The notes below the pieces were generated by a model. The model did not search any database and had not been told where the DNA came from. It worked only from the letters and a program-made list of their open reading frames with translations. DNA of 64,000 nt from Bacillota bacterium (lineage in GTDB: Bacteria; Bacillota; Clostridia; Tissierellales; Peptoniphilaceae): positions 49,933 through 113,932 of the forward strand of contig JAEZXH010000004.1 in assembly GCA_023442775.1 (NCBI GenBank), read 5' to 3'. Below are positions 7,843 through 16,210 of this stretch, piece after piece (position 1 is the stretch's first letter; every line of letters begins with the position of its first letter). The position numbers were made by a program, and so were the translations under genes.

Positions 7843-8271
7843 TTGAAGAGCACAATGGCGAAAGCTAAAGAAGTTGAGAGAAAATGGTATGTCGTCGACG
7901 CTGAGGACAAAGTTCTCGGCCGTCTTGCCTCTGAGGTGGCGAGCATCCTGCGCGGCAAGAACAAGCCCATCTTTACCCCCCACGTGGACACCGGTGACTT
8001 CGTCATCGTCGTCAACGCCGACAAAGTCCGTTTGACCGGTCGCAAGTGGGATCAAAAGGTGCATGCGTATCACACGGGATATCCGGGAGGACGTCGCGAG
8101 ATCTCTTATAAGGAAATGAGAGACAAGCATCCCGAGCGCATCGTGGAATTGGCCGTCAAGGGAATGCTGCCCAAGAATCGCCTCGGTCGTCAAATGTACA
8201 AGAAGCTCAAGGTCTATGCTGGTGCGGAACATCCCCACCAAGCACAACAGCCTGAAGAACTGAACATCTAA
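7843..8271 (+). CDS. rplM: 50S ribosomal protein L13
   Basis: A 142-residue L13, a large-subunit assembly protein binding 23S rRNA. Core motifs include ERKWYVVDAEDKVLGRLAS, TPHVDTGDFVIVVNA and LGRQMYKKLKVY. The start is TTG at 7843, eight bases after AGGAGG. The ATG at 7855 is too far from the SD, and the MKSTMA extension matches the usual L13 N-terminus. Cotranscribed with rpsI. Confidence 0.96.
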   Translation: MKSTMAKAKEVERKWYVVDAEDKVLGRLASEVASILRGKNKPIFTPHVDTGDFVIVVNADKVRLTGRKWDQKVHAYHTGYPGGRREISYKEMRDKHPERIVELAVKGMLPKNRLGRQMYKKLKVYAGAEHPHQAQQPEELNI

Positions 8272-8285
8272 GAGAGGAGGAGAAT

Positions 8286-8678
8286 ATGGCACTCGAACAA
8301 TACCGCGGAACTGGCAGAAGAAAGACTTCCGTCGCCCAAGTACGCCTCGTACAAGGGGAGGGAAAGATCGTCATCAACGGCCGCGACATCGCTGAGTACT
8401 TCGACTACGAAACCCTCAGAAACGTCGCCAAGGCTCCCCTCACCGCAACGGGTCTCGAAGGTAGCTTTGACGTCCTCGTCAAGGTCGTCGGCGGTGGATT
8501 CACCGGCCAAGCTGGTGCCATCCGTCAAGGCATCGCCCGTGCCCTCTTGGAAGTGGACGAATCCCTTCGCCCCGCTCTCAAGAAGGAAGGTTTCCTCACC
8601 CGTGACCCTCGGATGAAGGAACGTCGCAAGTACGGCTTGAAGAAGGCCCGTAAGGCCCCCCAATTCTCCAAGCGCTAA
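8286..8678 (+). CDS. rpsI: 30S ribosomal protein S9
   Basis: A 130-residue S9 with the hallmark N-terminus YRGTGRRKTSVAQVRL and the C-terminal tail KARKAPQFSKR that reaches the P-site tRNA. It sits 14 bp after rplM behind GAGAGGAGGAG. The rplM-rpsI pair stands about 3 kb before the S10 operon instead of downstream of rplQ, where many Firmicutes keep it. Confidence 0.97.
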   Translation: MALEQYRGTGRRKTSVAQVRLVQGEGKIVINGRDIAEYFDYETLRNVAKAPLTATGLEGSFDVLVKVVGGGFTGQAGAIRQGIARALLEVDESLRPALKKEGFLTRDPRMKERRKYGLKKARKAPQFSKR

Positions 8679-8689
8679 ACCTTGCTGGA

Positions 8690-8728
8690 AAGAACTTTGT
8701 GTATCCACGTACACGAAGTTCTTTTTTT
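8690..8728 (+). terminator. Terminator after rpsI
   Basis: AAGAACTT (8690-8697) and GTGT pair with ACAC (8711-8714) and AAGTTCTT (8716-8723), followed by seven T. Confidence 0.85.
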
Positions 8729-8781
8729 ATGCCCCGGACTCGGATTCATGATAGAATGAAAGGACTGGAGAGGAGGAGACT

Positions 8782-9051
8782 ATGAAAGCTGTACTATCTG
8801 TCATTGGCCGGGACCGGGTGGGGATTGTCCACGAGATATCCGGTGCCCTTGCGAACCATCGCATCAACATCTTAGACATCAACCAAACCCTTATGGAAGA
8901 CTACTTCACCATGATTATGCTCGTCGACCTCAAGGAATGTGACGAGGACTTCGATGCTCTCGTCGATTGCTATTCTCGCCTTGGGGAGGAGATGGGCATG
9001 TCCATTCGCATCCAGCATCAAGCCCTCTTTGATGCCATGCACCAACTCTAG
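8782..9051 (+). CDS. ACT domain protein, UPF0237 family
   Basis: An 89-residue single-domain ACT protein. The sequence VIGRDRVGIVHEISGALANHR followed by the beta-alpha pattern is characteristic of UPF0237. ACT domains bind small ligands such as amino acids; the ligand here is unknown. The RBS is GAGAGGAGGAG. It is followed after 9 bp by a UPF0210 protein, a widely conserved pairing. An extended -10 (TGATAGAAT, 8749-8757) lies just upstream as the likely promoter. Confidence 0.92.
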   Translation: MKAVLSVIGRDRVGIVHEISGALANHRINILDINQTLMEDYFTMIMLVDLKECDEDFDALVDCYSRLGEEMGMSIRIQHQALFDAMHQL

Positions 9052-9060
9052 GAGCATCTC

Positions 9061-10410
9061 ATGGAACATCGCAACATTCTCGAGACCATTCGCATGCTCG
9101 ACGAGGACAAGCTGGACATTCGCACCCTGACCCTTGGGGTGAACCTCCTCGATTGCATCGGCGGGGACACGAAGACCACCCAGCGAAACATCTACGACAA
9201 GATCACCCGCCTCTCCGAGCATCTGGTGGAAGAAGGGGACCGGGTGGGTAAGAAGTACGGGGTCACCGTCGTCAATAAGCGGATTGCCATCACCCCCATG
9301 GCCCACCTTGTGAAGGCCCATGAGGACCTGGTGAGCTACGCCTCCTGCCTCGATGCCATCGCCCACGAGGTGGGGGTGGACTTTATCGGCGGGTTCTCCG
9401 CACGGGTGGAGAAAGGGATGACCCCAGCGGATCGGGCCCTTATCGCCGCCCTTCCCGTCGCCCTCGCCACCACCGAGAGGGTCTGCGCCTCGGTGGCCCT
9501 CGCCTCGTCAAAGGCGGGGATCAACATGGACGCTGTGGCCCTCATGGGCGAGACGATTCGCGCATGCGCTCTGGCGACGAAGGAGAGAGATAGCCTCGGT
9601 TGCGCGAAACTCGTCGTCTTCTCCAATGCCGTGGAGGACAATCCCTTTATGGCTGGGGCCTTCCACGGCGTCGGCGAGAGTGACGCCCAGTTGAGTGTGG
9701 GCGTCTCGGGCCCGGGGGTCGTCAAGCGCGCCTTGGAAAAATGCAAGGGAGCACCCTTCCACGTCCTCTCGGAGGAAATCAAGAAGACCGCCTTTCGCAT
9801 CACCCGCATGGGAGAACTCGTGGCCCGAGAAGTGGCGGAGAATTTAGACCTTCCCTTTGGGATTATCGACCTCTCCCTCGCCCCGACTCCGGCGATTGGG
9901 GATAGCGTCGCCCGCATCCTCGAAGAGATGGGCCTCTCCGTCGTCGGTGCCCACGGCACCACGGCGGCCCTTGCCCTCTTAAACGACGCAGTAAAAAAGG
10001 GCGGGATGATGGCGAGCTCCCACGTGGGAGGTCTCTCTGGGGCCTTCATTCCCGTCTCGGAAGACGAGGGGATGATTGCCGCCGCCCAAGAGGGAAGCCT
10101 TGGACTCGACAAACTTGAGGCGATGACCTGTGTCTGTTCCGTGGGCCTCGACATGATTGCCATTCCCGGGGACACGAGCGCCGCCACCATCGCCGGGATG
10201 ATTGCCGACGAGGCTGCCATTGGCATGATCAACCACAAGACCACCGCCGTGCGCATCATCCCCGTCATCGGAAAGACCGTGGGAGAAGAAGCGGTCTTTG
10301 GTGGGCTCTTGGGCCGCGCTCCCATCCTCCCCGTCCACGGGGGAGATTCGAGCCTCTTTGCCGCCCGAGGGGGACGCATCCCCGCGCCGCTGACGTCTTT
10401 GAAGAACTAG
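9061..10410 (+). CDS. PFL family protein, UPF0210
   Basis: A 449-residue cytoplasmic protein of the UPF0210 family, distantly related in fold to pyruvate-formate lyase. Characteristic stretches include RTLTLGVNLLDCIGGD, GGFSARVEKGMT, FGIIDLSLAPTPAIGDSVA and MINHKTTAVRIIPVIGKTVG. The biochemical activity is not established. It follows the ACT protein by 9 bp behind CTAGGAGC, so the two are almost certainly cotranslated. A role in amino-acid-responsive metabolism is inferred only from the ACT partner. Confidence 0.92.
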   Translation: MEHRNILETIRMLDEDKLDIRTLTLGVNLLDCIGGDTKTTQRNIYDKITRLSEHLVEEGDRVGKKYGVTVVNKRIAITPMAHLVKAHEDLVSYASCLDAIAHEVGVDFIGGFSARVEKGMTPADRALIAALPVALATTERVCASVALASSKAGINMDAVALMGETIRACALATKERDSLGCAKLVVFSNAVEDNPFMAGAFHGVGESDAQLSVGVSGPGVVKRALEKCKGAPFHVLSEEIKKTAFRITRMGELVAREVAENLDLPFGIIDLSLAPTPAIGDSVARILEEMGLSVVGAHGTTAALALLNDAVKKGGMMASSHVGGLSGAFIPVSEDEGMIAAAQEGSLGLDKLEAMTCVCSVGLDMIAIPGDTSAATIAGMIADEAAIGMINHKTTAVRIIPVIGKTVGEEAVFGGLLGRAPILPVHGGDSSLFAARGGRIPAPLTSLKN

Positions 10411-10419
10411 GAGGATGAC

Positions 10420-11040
10420 ATGCGCCGAAGCCGTTACGACTATTACACCTGCTTTCGGGAGATGACCCAGATCTCCTACACCGCCGCCCAGATGCTCGAC
10501 GACCTCATGCGAGAGCACAACGAAGAGGAACTGCCCTACCTCCTCGATCAACTCCACAAGATTGAAAATAAAGGGGACGACTTGATGCACGAGGCCATGG
10601 ACGCCCTTCAGGGCCACGGCAGCGCCCCCTTTGAACGGGAGGACGTCGTCGCCCTCATCCAGGCCTTCGACGACGTCACCGACACCATCGAAGACGTGGC
10701 CATGGGGCTCTACATGTACTGCGTCCAAGAGATTCCAAAGGCGGCCCTGGACTTTGTGAACCTCATCCTCGAAGGGGCAATCCTCATGCGAGACGTGGCC
10801 TTGGAGTTCTCCCAGTTCAAAAAGTCCACCGTCCTCAAGGACAAGGTCATCGCCGTCAACGCCGTCGAGGAAAAGGGGGATGCCCTCTATCGGGAGACGA
10901 TGCACCACCTCTACGCCACCGAAGAGAACCTGGTCAAGATCTTGCGGTGGACCCAACTCTTCGATAAATTGGAGGCGAGTCTCGACGCCATGGAGCAACT
11001 CGCCAACCTCGTCGACGTCATCGCCGTGAAGTATCGATGA
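10420..11040 (+). CDS. DUF47 (PhoU-like) helical protein
   Basis: A 206-residue all-helical protein with two repeated motifs, LHKIENKGDDLMHE and VNAVEEKGDALYRETMHHLY, matching DUF47/PhoU-related proteins. DUF47 genes usually stand next to a Pit phosphate transporter gene; no such gene follows here. The RBS is AGGAGGATGAC, 9 bp after the UPF0210 gene. Since the pst operon 4 kb away lacks phoU, this protein is the only PhoU-like candidate in the window. Confidence 0.85.
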   Translation: MRRSRYDYYTCFREMTQISYTAAQMLDDLMREHNEEELPYLLDQLHKIENKGDDLMHEAMDALQGHGSAPFEREDVVALIQAFDDVTDTIEDVAMGLYMYCVQEIPKAALDFVNLILEGAILMRDVALEFSQFKKSTVLKDKVIAVNAVEEKGDALYRETMHHLYATEENLVKILRWTQLFDKLEASLDAMEQLANLVDVIAVKYR

Positions 11041-11066
11041 AAAAGAGGGACTACAGTCCCTTTTTT
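11041..11066 (+). terminator. Terminator after the DUF47 gene
   Basis: AGGGAC-TACA-GTCCCT stem directly after the TGA stop, followed by a T-run. Confidence 0.85.
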
Positions 11067-11107
11067 ATTTTTCTCGTAAAAAGTTTGGGGAAAAGCCGGG
11101 GAAATCC

Positions 11108-11136
11108 TTGAAGATTCCCAATTCTCTCGCTATAAT
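11108..11136 (+). promoter_or_regulatory. Promoter of the S10-spc-alpha cluster
   Basis: TTGAAG (11108-11113), 17-bp spacer, TATAAT (11131-11136). No other clear promoter was seen before rplQ, so this may drive the whole ribosomal cluster. Confidence 0.8.
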
Positions 11137-11357
11137 AGTCAGGTATGACAAAAAAGACAAACGCGACGATGCAATAGGTTGCTCATCGCCCACAGGCAAG
11201 AAAAAGAGGGCGTTTGAGGGAATTATTGTGGAGAAGTCCCAGCCGAGAGCTGGGGCGGAACAGGTTCCCTTTTTTCTTTTCCACTCTTCAGGATACACCC
11301 GGATGAGTGGATGGGGGAAGCTGTCCTCCCATCGTGCAAAAATGCCAAGGAGGAACT
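11137..11357 (+). promoter_or_regulatory. rpsJ leader with attenuator-like hairpin
   Basis: The gap of about 317 bp between the DUF47 gene and rpsJ holds a terminator, the promoter and this leader of about 215 nt. AGGGAA (11217-11222) can pair with TTCCCT (11265-11270), enclosing an inner hairpin CCCAGC-CGAGA-GCTGGG (11238-11254). A T-run (11270-11275) follows at once. A second stem, CCACTC (11281-11286) with GAGTGG (11305-11310), lies before the RBS. This arrangement looks like a transcription attenuator, possibly for ribosomal protein autoregulation. No protein-coding gene was found in it. Confidence 0.5.
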
Positions 11358-11669
11358 ATGTCTAACAACCAAAAGATCAGAATCCGTCTCAAGGCCTATG
11401 ACCATGAGATCCTCGACAACTCCGCCGCTCGTATTGTGGAAGCGGCAAAGTCCACTGGCGCCGCCGTCTCCGGCCCCATTCCCCTCCCCACGGAGAAGGA
11501 AGTGGTGACCATCCTTCGCGCGGTCCACAAGTACAAGGACTCCCGCGAGCAGTTTGAGCAGCGCACCCACAAGCGCCTCATCGACATTTTGAGTCCCAAC
11601 CAAAAGACGGTGGACGCTCTGATGAAGCTCAACCTCCCCGCAGGTGTGGACATCGAGATCAAGCTCTAA
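11358..11669 (+). CDS. rpsJ: 30S ribosomal protein S10
   Basis: A 103-residue S10 (IRIRLKAYDHEILDNSAARIVE), first gene of the S10 operon. Besides its role in the 30S head it is the NusB/NusE partner in transcription antitermination. The start at 11358 is set by AAGGAGGAACT; an in-frame start 51 bp upstream has no SD. Confidence 0.97.
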   Translation: MSNNQKIRIRLKAYDHEILDNSAARIVEAAKSTGAAVSGPIPLPTEKEVVTILRAVHKYKDSREQFEQRTHKRLIDILSPNQKTVDALMKLNLPAGVDIEIKL

Positions 11670-11687
11670 AGATAAACTTTCGTATAT

Positions 11688-11704
11688 GATTGCCGCTGGC
11701 AATC
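11688..11704 (+). other. Hairpin between rpsJ and rplC
   Basis: GATTGCC (11688-11694) and GGCAATC (11698-11704) form a perfect 7-bp stem with a 3-nt loop and no T-run. It lies in the 59-bp rpsJ-rplC gap, the widest in the cluster. It could be an mRNA processing or stability element. Confidence 0.5.
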
Positions 11705-11728
11705 CGCTATAGCCTAGGAGGTGCATTG

Positions 11729-12361
11729 ATGAAGTACATGGTAGGAAGAAAATTGGGCATGACCCAACTCTTCGACGAGTCCGGCAATGTCGTGCCCGTG
11801 ACCGTCATCGCTGCCGAACCCATGGTGGTCGTGCAGAAGAAAACTGTTGAAACTGACGGATACAACGCCGTGCAAGTGGGGACCCAAGACGTGAAGGAAC
11901 GTCGCGTCAACAAGCCCTTGAAGGGTCACTTTGACAAGGCAGGGGTCGCCTACAAGAAAGTCTTGCGCGAGTTCCGCACCGACGACGTGGACAACTACAA
12001 CGTCGGCGACGAAATCAAGGTCGACATCTTCGAAGCAGGGGAGAAGGTCGACGTCCAAGGAACCAGCAAGGGGAAGGGAACTGCAGGGATCATCAAGCGC
12101 CACCACTTTGGTCGCGGTCGCGAAACCCACGGTTCTAAGTTCCACCGCATGCCCGGGGGTATGGGCGCTGCCACGAAGCCTGGCCGTGTCTGGAAGGGAC
12201 ACCGCATGGCTGGGAAGATGGGCCACGATACGGTGACCGTCCAAAACCTGGAAATCATCCGCGTCGATACCGAGACCAATGTCCTCCTCGTCAAGGGCGC
12301 AATTCCCGGACCGAAGAAGGGCCTCGTTACGGTGAAGTCCACCGTAAAATCCGGCAAGTAA
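11729..12361 (+). CDS. rplC: 50S ribosomal protein L3
   Basis: A 210-residue L3, an early assembly protein whose extended loop reaches the peptidyl-transferase centre. N-terminus MVGRKLGMTQLFDESGNVVPVTV; loop region HHFGRGRETHGSKFHRMPG. The start at 11729 follows AGGAGG by 8 nt and matches the family N-terminus. Confidence 0.97.
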   Translation: MKYMVGRKLGMTQLFDESGNVVPVTVIAAEPMVVVQKKTVETDGYNAVQVGTQDVKERRVNKPLKGHFDKAGVAYKKVLREFRTDDVDNYNVGDEIKVDIFEAGEKVDVQGTSKGKGTAGIIKRHHFGRGRETHGSKFHRMPGGMGAATKPGRVWKGHRMAGKMGHDTVTVQNLEIIRVDTETNVLLVKGAIPGPKKGLVTVKSTVKSGK

Positions 12362-12386
12362 GTGAACTGGAGAAGGAGGAACTCAC

Positions 12387-13010
12387 ATGCCTAAGTTGCA
12401 GATGCTGAACATGGAAGGTGCGCAAGTCGGCGAAATCGAACTCGCAAGCGAAATCTTCGATGTCAATGTCAATGAACACTGCGTCTACCTCGTGGTGAAG
12501 AACATTCTCGCGAACCGTCGTCAAGGGACCCAATCCGCAAAGACTCGTGCAGAGGTCCGCGGTGGTGGCCGCAAGCCCTGGAGACAAAAGGGAACGGGCC
12601 GCGCTCGTCAAGGAAGCATTCGCTCTCCCCAATGGAAGGGCGGCGGAATTGTCTTCGCGCCGAAGCCTCGCGATTATTCCTACACCACCCCGAAGAAGGT
12701 GCGCCGCCTCGCGCTGAAGAGCGTGCTCACCGACAAGGTCCGCGAGAACGAACTCATCGTCATCGATCGCCTCGCCTTTGACGAGCCCAAGACGAAGCAC
12801 TTCGCCAAGGTTCTTCAAAACGTCGGCGCCAAGAAGAAGGCCCTCGTGGTCCTCGGTGAAAAGGACGACAACGTGGTGCGCGCTGGACGAAACATTGAAG
12901 GCGTCGCCTTCTCCGGCGTCAACACCATCAATGTCTACGACTTGTTGAAGTACGATTCCCTCGTCCTCACCAAGGACGCCCTCGACAAGATTACGGAGGT
13001 GTACAACTAA
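12387..13010 (+). CDS. rplD: 50S ribosomal protein L4
   Basis: A 207-residue L4 lining the nascent peptide exit tunnel. The tunnel loop is visible as RGGGRKPWRQKGTGRARQGS. In gammaproteobacteria L4 represses its own S10 operon; whether it acts on the rpsJ leader here is unknown. The stop codon overlaps the rplW ATG by one base. Confidence 0.97.
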   Translation: MPKLQMLNMEGAQVGEIELASEIFDVNVNEHCVYLVVKNILANRRQGTQSAKTRAEVRGGGRKPWRQKGTGRARQGSIRSPQWKGGGIVFAPKPRDYSYTTPKKVRRLALKSVLTDKVRENELIVIDRLAFDEPKTKHFAKVLQNVGAKKKALVVLGEKDDNVVRAGRNIEGVAFSGVNTINVYDLLKYDSLVLTKDALDKITEVYN

Positions 13011-13300
13011 TGACCAACTACGACATCATCATCCGCCCCGTGGTCACGGAGCGCAGCATGGAGGACATGGAGTACAACAAGTACACCTTTGTCGTGGCGA
13101 AAAAGGCCAACAAGAGCGAAGTGAAAAAGGCCGTGGAGAGCATCTTTGGCGTCAAGGTCAAGAGCGTCAACACGATGAACATGCGCGGCAAAATGAAGCG
13201 CCAAGGGGCACACGCTGGTCGCCGTCCCGATTGGAAGAAAGCCATCGTCACCTTGACGGAAGATTCGAAGGCCATTGAGTTCTTCGAGGGCATGGAATAA
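13010..13300 (+). CDS. rplW: 50S ribosomal protein L23
   Basis: A 96-residue L23 at the exit-tunnel mouth, docking site for trigger factor and SRP. Motifs PVVTERSMEDME and NTMNMRGKMKRQGAHAGRRPDWKKA are typical. It is translationally coupled to rplD by a TAATG overlap. Confidence 0.96.
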   Translation: MTNYDIIIRPVVTERSMEDMEYNKYTFVVAKKANKSEVKKAVESIFGVKVKSVNTMNMRGKMKRQGAHAGRRPDWKKAIVTLTEDSKAIEFFEGME

Positions 13301-13318
13301 AGCTAGGAGGCATTCACT

Positions 13319-14149
13319 ATGGCAATTAGAGGTTACAAACCGACGACGCCTTCCCGCAGACAGATGACTGTCTCGACCTTCGAGGAAGTCACCAAGAAGA
13401 GCCCGGAGAAGAGCCTGGTCGTCGCTCTCAATAAGCACGCAGGCCGCAACGCACACGGACGCATCACCAGCCGTCACCGTGGAGGTGGAGCGAAGAAGAA
13501 GTATCGTATCATCGACTTCAAGCGCAACAAGGACGCCATCCCCGCTCGCGTTGCTGGCATCGAATACGATCCCAACAGAAGCGCCTACATTGCACTTCTC
13601 AACTACGCCGATGGGGAAAAGCGCTACATCATCGCCCCCAACGGCTTGAAGGTCGGCGACGTCGTCGAGTCCGGTCCCGATGCTGATATCAAGGTGGGCA
13701 ACGCCCTTCCCTTGAAGAACATCCCCGTCGGTACCACCCTTCACAACATCGAACTCATCCCCGGCAAGGGCGGCCAAATGGTTCGTTCTGCTGGAGCGGA
13801 AGCCCAACTCATGGCGAAGGAAGGCAAGTATGCCCAACTCCGTCTGCCCAGTGGGGAGCACCGTCGTGTGAGCATTGAATGCCGCGCCACCATCGGCCAA
13901 GTCGGCAACCTCTCCCACGAGCTCATCACCATCGGGAAAGCCGGTCGCGCTCGTCACATGGGGAAACGCCCCCACGTCCGCGGTTCTGCAATGAACCCTG
14001 TGGATCACCCCCACGGTGGTGGTGAGGGTCGCGCACCCATCGGTCGTCCCGCACCGATGACTCCCTGGGGCAAGAAGTCCCTCGGTCTTAAGACCCGTAA
14101 GAAGCACAAGAAGAGCGATATGTACATCGTTCGTCGCCGCACGAAGTAA
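13319..14149 (+). CDS. rplB: 50S ribosomal protein L2
   Basis: A 276-residue L2, needed for subunit association and peptidyl transfer. The strongly conserved segment MNPVDHPHGGGEGR carries the functionally important histidine, and the C-terminus is basic as usual. RBS TAGGAGGCATTCACT, 18 bp after rplW. Confidence 0.98.
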   Translation: MAIRGYKPTTPSRRQMTVSTFEEVTKKSPEKSLVVALNKHAGRNAHGRITSRHRGGGAKKKYRIIDFKRNKDAIPARVAGIEYDPNRSAYIALLNYADGEKRYIIAPNGLKVGDVVESGPDADIKVGNALPLKNIPVGTTLHNIELIPGKGGQMVRSAGAEAQLMAKEGKYAQLRLPSGEHRRVSIECRATIGQVGNLSHELITIGKAGRARHMGKRPHVRGSAMNPVDHPHGGGEGRAPIGRPAPMTPWGKKSLGLKTRKKHKKSDMYIVRRRTK

Positions 14150-14166
14150 GGTCAGAGGAGGAACTC

Positions 14167-14448
14167 ATGAGCAGATCGATCAAGAAAGGGCCTTTCGCAG
14201 ACGAGCATCTTCTGAAGAAGATCGACGCCCTGAACGAAAAGAACGAAAAGAAAGTCATCAAGACTTGGTCGCGCCGCAGCACCATCTTCCCCGAAATGGT
14301 GAGCCACACCATTGCCGTGCACGACGGACGCAAGCACGTGCCCATCTACATCACCGAAGATATGGTGGGTCACAAGCTCGGCGAATTCGTCCCCACGAGA
14401 ACCTACCGGGGACACGCGGGCAGCGAAAAGTCTGCTGGCGTACGATAA
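14167..14448 (+). CDS. rpsS: 30S ribosomal protein S19
   Basis: A 93-residue S19 in the 30S head contacting S13. Hallmarks are MSRSIKKGPFADEHLLKK, RRSTIFPEMV and LGEFVPTRTYRGHA. RBS AGAGGAGGAACTC. Confidence 0.97.
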   Translation: MSRSIKKGPFADEHLLKKIDALNEKNEKKVIKTWSRRSTIFPEMVSHTIAVHDGRKHVPIYITEDMVGHKLGEFVPTRTYRGHAGSEKSAGVR

Positions 14449-14460
14449 GGAGGGCTTGGA

Positions 14461-14796
14461 ATGGAAGCAAAAGCTATTGCAAAATATGTGCGCATCTCCC
14501 CGTTGAAGGTCAACTTCATCTGTGCAGAGATTCGCGGCAAGCAAGTTGACGAAGCCCTCGCTCTCTTGCAATTCACCCCGAAGCGCGGTGCCCAAGAACT
14601 CTACAAGGTCTTGAAGAGTGCCGTGGCAAACGCTGAAAACAACCTCCACCTCGATCGTGCTGACCTCGTGGTGAAGGAAGCCTATGCCAATGACGGCCCG
14701 ACGATGAAGAGATATCGCCCGAAGGCCAAGGGGATGGCTTACCCCATCTTGAAGCGTTCGAGCCACATCGGCGTCGTCGTAGCGGAACGGGAATAA
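14461..14796 (+). CDS. rplV: 50S ribosomal protein L22
   Basis: A 111-residue L22. The hairpin that lines the exit tunnel near the macrolide site is encoded by the segment around PTMKRYRPKAKGMAYPILKR. RBS AAGGAGGGCTTGGA, 12 bp after rpsS. Confidence 0.97.
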   Translation: MEAKAIAKYVRISPLKVNFICAEIRGKQVDEALALLQFTPKRGAQELYKVLKSAVANAENNLHLDRADLVVKEAYANDGPTMKRYRPKAKGMAYPILKRSSHIGVVVAERE

Positions 14797-14809
14797 GGGA
14801 GGACGTACA

Positions 14810-15556
14810 ATGGGTCAAAAGGTAAATCCTAAGGGACTTCGCGTCGGCATCATCAAGGACTGGGAGTCCAAGTGGTACGCAGATAAAAAGAATTTTAGCG
14901 AGCTCCTCCTCGAGGACAACCAGCTCCGCAAGCTCATCAAGACCAAGCTCTTCCAAGCTGGGATTGCAAACGTCCAAATCGAGCGCGCGGCCAACAAGGT
15001 GAAGATCACCATCCACACCGCAAAGCCCGGGATGGTCATCGGTCGCCAAGGTGCTGGCGTGGAAGAACTCCGTCAAGAACTCGAGAAGTTCACGAAGAAG
15101 AGCGTCGTCGTCAACGTGGAAGAAGTTCGCTTCCCCGACCTCGATGCACAACTCGTCGCCGAAAACATTGCGGGTCAATTGGAGCGCCGTGTCTCCTTCC
15201 GTCGTGCGATGAAGCAAGCGATGCAACGCACCATGCGCCTTGGCGCCAAGGGTATCAAGACCGCTGTGTCCGGTCGTCTTGGCGGGGCTGACATCGCCCG
15301 TACCGAAGGCTACAACGAAGGGACCATCCCCCTTCAAACCCTGCGTGCTGACATCGACTACGGGTTTGCAGAAGCAAACACCACCTACGGGAAGATTGGG
15401 GTTAAGGTCTGGCTCTACAAGGGCGAAGTGCTCCCCCAAGTTCCCCGTGAACGCAGAGGTCGCAGAAACCGTCGTGACGGCGGGCGCGATGGCCGCGGCA
15501 ACAACCGCAGAAGAGGGGCCTCGAACCGTCGTAACAACGAAGGTCAAAACGCCTAA
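14810..15556 (+). CDS. rpsC: 30S ribosomal protein S3 with Arg/Asn/Gly-rich tail
   Basis: A 248-residue S3 with KH-type RNA-binding domain (KPGMVIGRQGAGVEELRQEL), located at the mRNA entry channel. It is about 30 residues longer than B. subtilis S3. The extra is a low-complexity tail from about residue 213, dominated by Arg, Gly and Asn (RRGRRNRRDGGRDGRGNNRR). The start MGQKVNPKGLRVG is canonical. Confidence 0.97.
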   Translation: MGQKVNPKGLRVGIIKDWESKWYADKKNFSELLLEDNQLRKLIKTKLFQAGIANVQIERAANKVKITIHTAKPGMVIGRQGAGVEELRQELEKFTKKSVVVNVEEVRFPDLDAQLVAENIAGQLERRVSFRRAMKQAMQRTMRLGAKGIKTAVSGRLGGADIARTEGYNEGTIPLQTLRADIDYGFAEANTTYGKIGVKVWLYKGEVLPQVPRERRGRRNRRDGGRDGRGNNRRRGASNRRNNEGQNA

Positions 15557-15573
15557 ACGAGGAGGGAACAGCT

Positions 15574-16011
15574 ATGTTAATGCCTAAGAGAGTCAAATAC
15601 CGCCGCGTACACCGCGGTCGCATGAAGGGGAACGCCCACCGCGGCAACACCCTCACTTATGGGGATTATGGCCTCCAAGCTCTGGAGCCCTCCTGGATTA
15701 CGTCGAACCAAATCGAAGCGGCTCGTCGTGCGATGACGCGTCACATCCGCCGTGGCGGGAACATCTGGATCAAGGTCTTCCCCGACAAGCCCGTGACGGA
15801 AAAGCCCGCTGAAACCCGGATGGGTTCTGGTAAGGGTGCTCCCGAGTACTGGGTCGCCGTCGTCAAGCCCGGACGCGTGCTCTTCGAAATGAGCGGTGTC
15901 CCCGAAGATGTGGCCCGTGAAGCAATGCGTCTTGCTGCCATGAAGCTTCCCATCAAGACGAAGTTCGTGGCGAAGATGGAGGAAAAGGACGGTGAGTCGA
16001 ATGAAAACTAA
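15574..16011 (+). CDS. rplP: 50S ribosomal protein L16
   Basis: A 145-residue L16 near the A-site and central protuberance. MLMPKRVKYRRVHRGRMKG and the GSGKGAPEYWVAVVKPG loop are canonical. The gene overlaps the start of rpmC by 11 bp. Confidence 0.97.
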   Translation: MLMPKRVKYRRVHRGRMKGNAHRGNTLTYGDYGLQALEPSWITSNQIEAARRAMTRHIRRGGNIWIKVFPDKPVTEKPAETRMGSGKGAPEYWVAVVKPGRVLFEMSGVPEDVAREAMRLAAMKLPIKTKFVAKMEEKDGESNEN

Positions 16012-16207
16012 GGAAATTCGCCAAATGTCCACGGAGCAACTGGACAAGAAGGTCACCGAGCTCAAGGGTGAGCTTTTCAACCTTCGTTTCCAACTCGCCA
16101 CCGGACAGCTCGACAATCCCGCGAACATCAAGGCCGTGAAGAAGGACATCGCACGGGTCAAGACCATTCTTCGCGAGAGAGAACTCGGCGAGACGAAGGA
16201 GGCGTAA
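16001..16207 (+). CDS. rpmC: 50S ribosomal protein L29
   Basis: A 68-residue two-helix L29 next to the tunnel exit (MKTKEIRQMSTEQLDKKVTE). The ATG at 16001 is preferred over an in-frame GTG at 15992, because family members begin at this Met and GGTGAG lies just before it. The first bases overlap rplP. Confidence 0.94.
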   Translation: MKTKEIRQMSTEQLDKKVTELKGELFNLRFQLATGQLDNPANIKAVKKDIARVKTILRERELGETKEA

Positions 16208-16210
16208 GAA

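Noticed and set aside
11108..11365. Small open frame in the rpsJ leader
   Set aside because: It spans the promoter and leader hairpins, lacks an SD and has no recognisable protein character.
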